Shown here piece after piece: positions 8,207 to 15,390 of a DNA stretch of 64,000 nt. This DNA comes from Janthinobacterium agaricidamnosum NBRC 102515 = DSM 9628 (GTDB taxonomy: Bacteria > Pseudomonadota > Gammaproteobacteria > Burkholderiales > Burkholderiaceae_D), in NCBI RefSeq assembly GCF_000723165.1, contig NZ_HG322949.1, forward strand, positions 2,038,921-2,102,920, in the 5' to 3' direction. The notes below the pieces were generated by a model. It was not told the DNA's origin. It did not search any database and worked only from the letters and a program-made list of their open reading frames with translations. Position 1 is the first letter of the stretch. Each line of letters starts with the position of its first letter. The position numbers and the translations under genes are program-made.

Positions 8207-8240
8207 CGAACCCGCGCTGGTCTTGACGACAGCGGGTTCG
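8207..8240 (+). terminator. Stem-loop after the aminotransferase/AhpD-like operon
   Basis: CGAACCCGC (8207-8215) pairs with GCGGGTTCG (8232-8240) around a loop of about 16 nt; it lies 49 bp beyond the stop codon and is followed by TCACTTATAT rather than a T-run. It is a plausible weak terminator or mRNA 3'-end stabiliser. Confidence 0.4.
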
Positions 8241-8279
8241 TCACTTATATCGACACAGATAACCTTTTTAAGGCACAAC

Positions 8280-9203
8280 ATGCACTATCGTCGTTTTATC
8301 CTCAGTTTCCTTGCCGGACTGGCTATCTTGCCTGCGCTGGCGGCCGCCCAGGCGACTCCGAACACCATTCTGCTGTGGCCGGGCGCGCCGCCGGATGGCC
8401 CCGGCCCGGGCGGCGCCGTGCACCAGACTGCCAAGGGCTCGATCACCAATGTCAGCAAGCCTTACATGATCGTGCACCGTCCCGCGCAGCCGAACGGCGT
8501 GGCGGTGCTGGTGATCAGCGGCGGCGGTTATGCGCATATCGAGAGCGGCACCGAGAGCGGACCGGCCGCCAACTGGCTGCAAGCGCAGGGCGTCACCGCG
8601 TTCGAACTGGTGTACCGCCTGCCGCAGGAAGGCTGGGCCACCACCACCGTGCCGTTCGAGGATGCGCAGCGGGCGATGCGCATCATCCGCAGCCGCGCCG
8701 GCGATTTCGGCATCGATCCGGAGCGCATCGGCGTGATGGGCTTTTCGGCCGGCGGCCACCTGGCCGGCATGACGGCCGCGACTTCCGACGTGCAGCGTTA
8801 TGCGCCGATCGACTCGGTCGACAGCCTGTCGGCGCGGCCGGCGTTCGCGGCGCTGCTGTATCCGGTGCTGACCATGCTGGCGCCGTTTAATCATACCAAC
8901 TCGCACAAGCAATTGTTGGGCGACCATCCGACGGTGGCCGAGGAAAAGGCCGATTCGGTTGAAGAGCAAGCCGGCACCGACATGCCGCCGACCTTCCTGG
9001 CGCAGGCGCTGGACGATCCGATTTCGCCGATCGACAACAGCTTGCTGATGTTTAACGCGCTGCGTCCGCTGAACGTGCCGGCCGAGATGCATGTATTCCA
9101 GGTCGGCGAACACGGCTGGGGCCTGGGGGCGGCCGGCACCGAAGTGGCCGCGTGGCCGGGCTTGTTCACCTCGTGGGCCAGGCAGAACGGCATCCTGAAG
9201 TAA
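8280..9203 (+). CDS. Secreted alpha/beta hydrolase, esterase-like (copy 1 of a tandem pair)
   Basis: A 307-residue protein starting MHYRRFILSFLAGLAILPAL, a Sec signal peptide with likely cleavage after LAAAQ. The mature part is an alpha/beta hydrolase of the acetyl-xylan-esterase/BD-FAE-like COG0657 type. VISGGGYAHIE contains the oxyanion-hole glycines, GFSAGGHLAG the nucleophilic Ser, QALDDPISP the acid and GEHGWGLG the catalytic His. These enzymes typically deacetylate plant polysaccharides or xylo-oligosaccharides. An in-frame TTG or ATG further upstream (from 8184) would hide the signal peptide. It is followed 153 bp later by a near-copy of itself. Confidence 0.88.
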   Translation: MHYRRFILSFLAGLAILPALAAAQATPNTILLWPGAPPDGPGPGGAVHQTAKGSITNVSKPYMIVHRPAQPNGVAVLVISGGGYAHIESGTESGPAANWLQAQGVTAFELVYRLPQEGWATTTVPFEDAQRAMRIIRSRAGDFGIDPERIGVMGFSAGGHLAGMTAATSDVQRYAPIDSVDSLSARPAFAALLYPVLTMLAPFNHTNSHKQLLGDHPTVAEEKADSVEEQAGTDMPPTFLAQALDDPISPIDNSLLMFNALRPLNVPAEMHVFQVGEHGWGLGAAGTEVAAWPGLFTSWARQNGILK

Positions 9204-9216
9204 TCTTGACGCGTTC

Positions 9217-9299
9217 ATCCCGGTTACAGTTTGATACCGGGATTAACGCAGCGGTAATGTGCGCAGCCCGGCGAGACTGTACTATGTGGAACGCCGGGC
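9217..9299 (+). repeat. Two stem-loops between the duplicated hydrolase genes
   Basis: ATCCCGG (9217-9223) pairs with CCGGGAT (9237-9243), and GCCCGGCG (9266-9273) pairs with CGCCGGGC (9292-9299). Neither is followed by a T-run. They may stabilise or partly terminate the first transcript and would reduce read-through into the second copy. Confidence 0.4.
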
Positions 9300-9356
9300 C
9301 AGCAACGACGTGAGCAAGGGGCCGGCATCTTATTCATCCACCCAGCGAGGCCCCGC

Positions 9357-10286
9357 ATGCCAGCACGCCGATTTTTCCTGCCTTTATTGACCGTCGCCAG
9401 CCTGGCTATCTTGCCGACCGTGGCCAGCGCGCAATCGCGCGACGACATCATCCGCCTGTGGCCGGGCGCGCCGCCGGATGGTCCGGGACCGGGCGGCGCC
9501 GAGCGCCAGAGCGCCAAGGGCTCGATCACCAATGTGGCGCAACCCTATCTGATCGTGCACCGCGCCGCGCGGCCGAACGGCGTCGCGGTGCTGGTCATCA
9601 GCGGCGGCGGTTATGCGCATATCGAAAACGGCAAGGAAAGCGGCCCGGCCGCCAACTGGCTGCAAGCGCAGGGCGTCAGCGCGTTCGAACTGGTGTACCG
9701 GCTGCCGCAGGAAGGCTGGGCCAGCAGCGCCGTGCCGTTCCAGGATGCGCAGCGGGCGATGCGCATCATCCGCAGTCGCGCCGGCGAATTCGGCATCGAT
9801 CCGAAGCGCATCGGCGTGATGGGCTTTTCGGCCGGCGGCCACCTGGCCGGCATGACGGCCGCCAGGCCCGACGCGCAGCGTTATGCGCCGGTCGACGGCG
9901 CCGACCGCTTGAGCGCGCGGCCGGCGTTCGCGGCGCTGATTTATCCGGTGCTGACGATGCAGCCGCCGTTCAACAAGACCCATTCGAAGAAGGAAATCCT
10001 CGGCCAGCACGCCAGCCATGCCGAGGAAAACGCGTATTCGGTCGAGTTGCAGGCCGGCCCCGACATGCCGCCGACGTTCCTGGCGCAGGCGCTGGACGAT
10101 CCGATCTCGCCGGTCGATAACAGCCTGCTGATGTTTGCCGCGCTGCGCAACTTGAATGTGCCGGCCGAGATGCATGTGTTCCAGTCGGGCGGCCATGGCT
10201 GGGGACTGGGCGCCGGCAAGGGCACGGTACGGGCATGGCCGGACTTGTTCGCGTCATGGAGCCGGCTGAACGGGTTCTGGGAATAA
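9357..10286 (+). CDS. Secreted alpha/beta hydrolase, esterase-like (copy 2 of a tandem pair)
   Basis: A 309-residue paralogue of the preceding gene. By eye roughly four of five residues are identical from LWPGAPPDGPGPGG to the end, including the GGGYAH oxyanion loop, the GFSAGGH nucleophile motif, QALDDPISP and GHGWGLG. The signal peptide (MPARRFFLPLLTVASLAIL, cleavage near ASAQ) is different in sequence, and differences concentrate in the stretch after YPVLTM. The gene ends one base before the convergent hybrid kinase. The tandem arrangement points to a local duplication with some divergence around the lid or substrate region. Confidence 0.88.
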   Translation: MPARRFFLPLLTVASLAILPTVASAQSRDDIIRLWPGAPPDGPGPGGAERQSAKGSITNVAQPYLIVHRAARPNGVAVLVISGGGYAHIENGKESGPAANWLQAQGVSAFELVYRLPQEGWASSAVPFQDAQRAMRIIRSRAGEFGIDPKRIGVMGFSAGGHLAGMTAARPDAQRYAPVDGADRLSARPAFAALIYPVLTMQPPFNKTHSKKEILGQHASHAEENAYSVELQAGPDMPPTFLAQALDDPISPVDNSLLMFAALRNLNVPAEMHVFQSGGHGWGLGAGKGTVRAWPDLFASWSRLNGFWE

Positions 10287-13200
10287 CTAGGCTTGCAAGT
10301 CGTCGCAGGCTTCCTTGAGTGCCGCGTCGACTTCCGGAAAACCCAGCGCGACCTGGTCCAGGTCGCCGTTGGTGGCCAGGTTTTCCATGCGCTTGCACAG
10401 ATTGTGCAGCGCCGGCCGGCTCAGGTAGGAGGCGCTGCCTTTCAGCGCATGGAAGGCGGCCGCCACCGCGTTGGCGTTGTTGGCTTGCAGCGCGTCGCGC
10501 GCCAGTTGCAAGCGGCGCGGCGCTTCATCCAGGAATGCTTGCGTGATGCGCTGCATGTGCTGGTGCGACAGGCCGACCAGCGGCACGATGCGGATCGCAT
10601 GGTCGTCGCACTCGCCATCGTGCCGGCCGTGCTGGCCAGCCTTGCCGTCGAGCCCATCGAACTCGTTTGAAATGCCGAATTGCAGCGCCAGTTCTTCTTC
10701 GCGGGCGGTTTTTTTGGCGCGTGGCGGCGGCATCGTCGGGCTCAGCAAACGGCCCCGGCTCAGCAGCATCATGATCACATGGTCGATCTGGTCGTACAGC
10801 AGGCGTTCGTCGACCGGCTTGCTGAGGAAGCTGTCCATGCCGGCCGCCAGGTAGCGCTGGCGGTCATGTTCGCTGGCGTTGGCGGTCAGCGCGATCACCG
10901 GGATGGCCGGATCGGGCACCGGGTATTCGGGACTGCCGCCTATCCTGATCAGGCGCGTGGTCTGTTCGCCATCCATCAGCGGCATGCGGCCATCCATCAG
11001 CACCACGTCGAAATCCGAGGCGCTCAGCGCCTGCAATGCCTCGAGACCGTTTTCGACGATCTTGACGTCGTGGCCCATGCCTTCGAGCAGCGTGCCGATG
11101 ATGATCTGGTTGGTGCGCACGTCTTCGGCGCATAGCGCGCGCAGGCGGTAGGCGTGGCGTTCGCGGCGCGGCGCCAGCCGCGGGTCGGGCGGCGGCGCGG
11201 CGCCGATGTGCAGCGGCAGGCTGAAACGGAAGCGCGAACCGACGCCGAGCCGGCTGTCGACGCCGATGCTGCCGCCCATTAATTCCACCAATTCCTTGCA
11301 GATCGCCAAGCCCAGGCCGGTGCCGCCGTAGCGCCGGGTGGTCGAATGGTCGGCCTGCTCGAATTTCTGGAACAGCCGCGGCAGGATTTCCGGCGCGATG
11401 CCGGGGCCGGTATCGCTGATGATGAACTCGATATTCACTATCCCGGCGCGGCCGTTGCGGGCCGGCTTGCCCATCTTGACTTCGAGTAGCACTTCGCCGC
11501 TGGCGGTAAACTTGATGCCGTTGCCGAGCAGATTGATCAGGATCTGGCGCAGCCGGGTCGGGTCGGCCCGTACATAACGCGGCAAGTCCAGCGCCAAGTC
11601 GCTGCGCAGCAGCAGGCTCTTGGCGTCGGCCTGGCTCTGGACGATGCCGGTGGCGTCGCCGATCAGCGCCAGCAAATCGAAATCCAGCGTTTCCAGCGCC
11701 AGCTTGCCGGCATCGATCTTCGAAAAGTCGAGGATGTCGTTCAAGATCGCCAGCAGCGACTCGCTGTTGTGCAAGCCGATGCGCAGGTATTCCTCGGTAC
11801 GGCCGCGTACCGACTGGTCGCGCAGCGCGAACTTGAGCATGCCGATCACGCCGGCCAGCGGGGTGCGGATGTCGTGGCTCATCGCCGACAGGAAATCGAT
11901 GCGGTGGCGGCTGACCACTTCCGCGTGTTCCTTGGCCAGCGTCAGCTTGTCGTTGGTATGGGTCAGTTCCACCGTGCGTTCGCGGACCCGTTGTTCCAGG
12001 TGGTTGCGCAGCACGCGGATCTGGTCGGCCAGCGCGAACGCCAGCAGCAAGCCGTCCAGCGTGCCGCCCAGCAGCGTGAGTAACTGGGCATTGTCGACCA
12101 GCGCCGGTGCCAAGCCTACATTGGACGGCAGGATGAACAGGCCGGGCAGCATCAGCGCGATAAAAGCCAGCACGAAAAAGCGCGCCGGCTGGTAACCCTT
12201 GCGCCACACCACGATGCCGGACGCCAGCGCCAGCGTCATCCAGATTGAAATGACGATGGTGGCCAGCGTATGCGCATAACTGAGGTAGAAAAAGCAGCTT
12301 GGCAGCACTAGCAGCGGCAGCACCAGGTTGACGCGGCTGATTTTTTCCAGCAGCGGCGAAAATTCGCCCAGGCGCAGGAAGTTGTTATAAAACAGGGTGC
12401 TCAATACCGGCAGCAGGAAGAACGGCACATAGTGCAGCTCCAGCTGATGCCAGTCGAACAGGTCGGTGAACACATGGAAAGTGATGGCCCACGCCATGCC
12501 ATAAGTCATCACATACAGTGCGTAATAAAACGACGATTTATCGCGAGTGATCGAAAAGATGAAAAAGTTGAACAGGCCCAGCGCCAGCAGCGCGCCGATC
12601 GAGGCTACGGTCAGGAAATTTTCCCTGGCCACCAGGCGGCGATAAACGTCGCGCGGAACCACTGAAAAGACCGGCGCGCGCGCAAAATACGGGCTCGAAA
12701 AATGCACCAGCACGCGATAGGTCGTGCCCGGGACCAGCGTCACGTCCTTGCCGTAATGCAGCAGGTATTCATGCGGCTGGCGGTAGCCGGACAGCAGCCG
12801 CAGCGGCGCAGCGCCGCTGTTGTCGTAGATGCGGGTATCGATCCGGTCGATCAGCGTATCGTTCGGATCGAACACCCACGCCGGCTGGTCGCTGTCGTTG
12901 CGCAACTCGGCGTACAGCCAGTAACTGCCGCCGAACAGGTTCACTTTCGGCACCGGCTGCAATGTCGCCAGCCAAGCGGGCAGGGCGGCCGCATCGGCTG
13001 GCGGCAGGTCGTCGCCGGCCTGGAACAGTTGTCCGCGATTGCCGATTTTTTGGCTGGCGCCGTCCTGCAACACCAGCGCGGCGGCCGACGCCGGCGCCGG
13101 CACGGCCCACAGCAGCATCAGTCCCAGCATCAGGCCCGGCAGCATGCTGCCCACGATGCGGCACAGCCGGCGCCATGACGGGCGGCGCGCGATTCTGGAG

Positions 13201-13295
13201 GCGGTTGGCAATAGCGGCATCTGGCGTGCTGGTTCTGGAATGGTCTGGCTGGGTAAGTGCCGCGCGCTGCAAGGTAAGCTCATTTTAATCGACAA
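10287..13295 (-). CDS. 7TMR-DISM hybrid sensor histidine kinase with receiver and Hpt domains
   Basis: A 1002-residue phosphorelay kinase. Order: signal/anchor segment (about 50-72), periplasmic 7TMR-DISMED2 sensor (about 80-215), seven-helix membrane region (about 225-425), coiled coil (425-460), HisKA with AMSHDIRTPLAGV (His474), HATPase with RRYGGTGLGLAICK (about 654-667), receiver with LMDGRMPLMDG (Asp768), and an Hpt domain with AFHALKGSASYL (His949). DISM kinases are thought to sense carbohydrates or small ligands. The start is uncertain: in-frame Mets at 13283 and 13220 are possible, the latter giving a more compact signal sequence. No separate output regulator is adjacent, so the phosphate probably goes to an unlinked response regulator. 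Confidence 0.9.
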   Translation of the reverse strand: MSIKMSLPCSARHLPSQTIPEPARQMPLLPTASRIARRPSWRRLCRIVGSMLPGLMLGLMLLWAVPAPASAAALVLQDGASQKIGNRGQLFQAGDDLPPADAAALPAWLATLQPVPKVNLFGGSYWLYAELRNDSDQPAWVFDPNDTLIDRIDTRIYDNSGAAPLRLLSGYRQPHEYLLHYGKDVTLVPGTTYRVLVHFSSPYFARAPVFSVVPRDVYRRLVARENFLTVASIGALLALGLFNFFIFSITRDKSSFYYALYVMTYGMAWAITFHVFTDLFDWHQLELHYVPFFLLPVLSTLFYNNFLRLGEFSPLLEKISRVNLVLPLLVLPSCFFYLSYAHTLATIVISIWMTLALASGIVVWRKGYQPARFFVLAFIALMLPGLFILPSNVGLAPALVDNAQLLTLLGGTLDGLLLAFALADQIRVLRNHLEQRVRERTVELTHTNDKLTLAKEHAEVVSRHRIDFLSAMSHDIRTPLAGVIGMLKFALRDQSVRGRTEEYLRIGLHNSESLLAILNDILDFSKIDAGKLALETLDFDLLALIGDATGIVQSQADAKSLLLRSDLALDLPRYVRADPTRLRQILINLLGNGIKFTASGEVLLEVKMGKPARNGRAGIVNIEFIISDTGPGIAPEILPRLFQKFEQADHSTTRRYGGTGLGLAICKELVELMGGSIGVDSRLGVGSRFRFSLPLHIGAAPPPDPRLAPRRERHAYRLRALCAEDVRTNQIIIGTLLEGMGHDVKIVENGLEALQALSASDFDVVLMDGRMPLMDGEQTTRLIRIGGSPEYPVPDPAIPVIALTANASEHDRQRYLAAGMDSFLSKPVDERLLYDQIDHVIMMLLSRGRLLSPTMPPPRAKKTAREEELALQFGISNEFDGLDGKAGQHGRHDGECDDHAIRIVPLVGLSHQHMQRITQAFLDEAPRRLQLARDALQANNANAVAAAFHALKGSASYLSRPALHNLCKRMENLATNGDLDQVALGFPEVDAALKEACDDLQA

Positions 13296-13414
13296 AGGAT
13301 ATCCGCGCCGGGATTCGATCCGGCGTGCGCCGGGGCGCCAACGGCGGGCCTGGATGAGTGTGGGGCGGACGCTGTATCATGCTGCTTTCCTTTTGCATTC
13401 CAGGATATTGACTC

Positions 13415-14047
13415 ATGCTGCTGATCAGTCCCGAACAGTTTGCCGGCTTCCTTGGCGCCGCGCTGCTCATCACCGTTTCTCCCGGTCCCGACAACCTGAT
13501 GGTGCTTGGCGTCGGCATGTCGCGCGGGCGCAGGCAGGGCATGGTCTTCGGCCTCGGCTGCGCGCTGGGCTGCCTCAGCCACACGCTGCTGGCGACGCTG
13601 GGCGTCAGCGCGCTGATCGCCGCGTCGCCGGCCGCGTTCACCGCGCTCAAGATCTGCGGCGGCCTGTACCTGGTCTGGCTCGGCATCGGCGCGCTGCGCA
13701 GCCGTGGCGGCACCAGCGTCGATGGCGCGCTGCAAGTGCAAGAGTCCTCCGCCCGCTTATTCGCCAAGGGCTTGCTGGCCAACAGTATCAATCCGAAAGT
13801 CGTGCTGTTTTTCCTGGCCTTCCTGCCGCAATTCGTCGATGCCGGCCGCGGCGGCGTCGGCTGGCAAACCGCGCAACTGGGCTTGATCTTCACGGCCCAG
13901 GCGTGCGTGCTGTTTGGCTTGCTGGGTTATTTTTCCGGCGCGGTCGGCAAATGGATCAACCGCCACCCGTCCGCCGGCCTGTGGCTGGACCGGGTTGCCG
14001 GGACGATCTTCATCAGCCTCGGCGTGCGGCTGATGGTGGCGCGCTGA
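13415..14047 (+). CDS. LysE/RhtB-family amino-acid exporter
   Basis: A 210-residue inner-membrane protein with about six hydrophobic segments. The N-terminal signature ISPGPDNLMVLGVGMSRGRR-like region (SPGPDNLMVLGVGMSRG here) is the conserved LysE-family substrate/gating motif. GLLANSINPKVVLFFLAFLP is the second conserved family motif. Family members export amino acids such as homoserine, threonine, leucine or lysine. The gene stands alone, transcribed away from the hybrid kinase and converging on the YceI gene 3 bp later. The specific substrate is not evident. Confidence 0.88.
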   Translation: MLLISPEQFAGFLGAALLITVSPGPDNLMVLGVGMSRGRRQGMVFGLGCALGCLSHTLLATLGVSALIAASPAAFTALKICGGLYLVWLGIGALRSRGGTSVDGALQVQESSARLFAKGLLANSINPKVVLFFLAFLPQFVDAGRGGVGWQTAQLGLIFTAQACVLFGLLGYFSGAVGKWINRHPSAGLWLDRVAGTIFISLGVRLMVAR

Positions 14048-14050
14048 CTG

Positions 14051-14773
14051 TTACAGCTTCACCGCGACCAGCTTGAACTGCAAGTCCATCTGGTCTTGCA
14101 CCGCGATCGCGCCGCCCAGCACGGCAAACGGCACCAGGCCGAAATCGGTCTGCTTCAGGCTGACCTTGCCTTGCACGGTCAGGCCGCCGGCCGCGTCTGT
14201 CTCGATGCGGGTGGGAATGGCCACCTCGCGCGTCACGCCATGCAGCGTGATCGCCGCGTGCAGCAGGCTGTCGCCGCCGGCACGCGTCACATGCACCTGC
14301 ACCCACGGATAGTTATCCGCGTCGAGCACCTTGGCCAGCATATTGTGGCGCGTGCCTTCGATCGCTTCCTTCGATGGCTGGGTGTCGAAGCCGGCCTCCT
14401 TGCGCAGCGCCCCTTCATCGACCGTCATCTGATCGAGCCGGAAACGGAAGTCGGCGCGGTCGCGGCCGGGCGCCGCGTAACCCTGCACGTCGCGGCTGGC
14501 CACCACATGGTCGTGGCCGAGCCGCGCCAGGCGGCCGCCACGGTACACCACGATGGTGATCAGCGACGCTTGCGGGGCTATCCGCAGCACACTGTCGCCG
14601 GCCTTGGCGGCGTCCAGGTAGTAACTTTCCGGAAAGTCGCTGACGGCGGCGGATACCACCGGTCCGGCTGGCGGCGTGACGGCCAGCGGCGCGCAGGCGG
14701 CCAGGCACAGCGCGGCCGCCAGGCAGGCTGCGCGGCGCGGGGAGTGGTTGGGCAAACGGGTGCGCAAGAACAT
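14051..14773 (-). CDS. YceI-like lipoprotein
   Basis: A 240-residue protein with a positively charged N-terminus, a hydrophobic segment and a lipobox (CLAAC, Cys about residue 27), so it is probably a lipoprotein. The body shows YceI traits: a lipocalin-like beta-barrel pattern, DADNYPWVQVHV, AAITLHGVTREVAIPTRI and KVSLKQTDFGLVPF. YceI proteins bind isoprenoid or amide lipids in the periplasm. Here an N-terminal extension of about 45 residues precedes the barrel. It converges with the LysE gene. Confidence 0.8.
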   Translation of the reverse strand: MFLRTRLPNHSPRRAACLAAALCLAACAPLAVTPPAGPVVSAAVSDFPESYYLDAAKAGDSVLRIAPQASLITIVVYRGGRLARLGHDHVVASRDVQGYAAPGRDRADFRFRLDQMTVDEGALRKEAGFDTQPSKEAIEGTRHNMLAKVLDADNYPWVQVHVTRAGGDSLLHAAITLHGVTREVAIPTRIETDAAGGLTVQGKVSLKQTDFGLVPFAVLGGAIAVQDQMDLQFKLVAVKL

Positions 14774-15295
14774 CGGTCGAACTCCTGGTGAACAGCGTGA
14801 CAGCGATAATGGCGCTGGCCGGCATGCGGTTTTTTGTCGCGATTTTTGTTACTATCTTAATCGATTTCGCAGCACTAGGAAACTGTTGCAATTAAAGTCA
14901 TTGAAACTATGGCAGGCAGGCCTGATTTGTTTGCTCAAGGTCATGCGCCGGTCATATCCGCCGGGTATGATGTTTCTGTTGGCACAGCAGGCGCCGCGCT
15001 GGTCACTGCCCTCCGGGAGGTGCGGGATCGCGGCGTTTGACTCAGCAGGTTAGCCGGTGACCTCAAGCATCGGCACCAATTCCATGCCCCTGCCCGCGGT
15101 GGGGGCATTCAAGAAAAATGCCAGGCTTAATGAAGTCCTAAGCCTGCGCGATGCAACTTCTGGCAAAGTACTTACATGGCGCACGGATAAACCGGGCCCA
15201 AGGTTGCCGGACACCACATGACCGGCACAGATTCGGAATGGCGCTGCCGAGACAGCGAGTTCAGTGATTATCCCTACGCTCTGATACAGCGTTTT
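14774..15295. other. Gene-free stretch, possible small-RNA locus on the plus strand
   Basis: About 520 bp with no convincing coding sequence. Local hairpins are visible: ATGCCCC (about 15083) pairs with GGGGCAT about 11 nt later, and CCCTCCGGGAGG lies near 15012. The stretch runs directly into a strong plus-strand intrinsic terminator (15296-15331) that no upstream plus-strand gene can explain, since YceI is on the minus strand. I do not recognise the 6S, tmRNA, RNase P or SRP RNA signatures in it. Confidence 0.35.
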
Positions 15296-15331
15296 AGCCG
15301 GTTGCCGCGTTGAGCGAAACCGGCTTTTTTT
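15296..15331 (+). terminator. Strong intrinsic terminator of an unassigned plus-strand transcript
   Basis: AGCCGGTT (15296-15303) pairs with AACCGGCT (15318-15325), followed by a run of seven T (15325-15331). It is a textbook Rho-independent terminator on the plus strand, although the nearest upstream plus-strand gene ends at 14047 beyond a convergent minus-strand gene. Confidence 0.7.
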
Positions 15332-15347
15332 CGCCCGTGACTTTACG

Positions 15348-15377
15348 AAAAACGCCACAGGCGGTTTGCCCGTGGCG
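15348..15377 (-). terminator. Intrinsic terminator of the M1 aminopeptidase gene
   Basis: On the minus strand the complement of 15353-15377 forms a stem (CGCCAC with GTGGCG, extended by GGC/GCC) followed by TTTTT at 15352-15348. It lies 14 bp after the aminopeptidase stop codon. Confidence 0.6.
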
Positions 15378-15390
15378 GGATGGCATGCGC

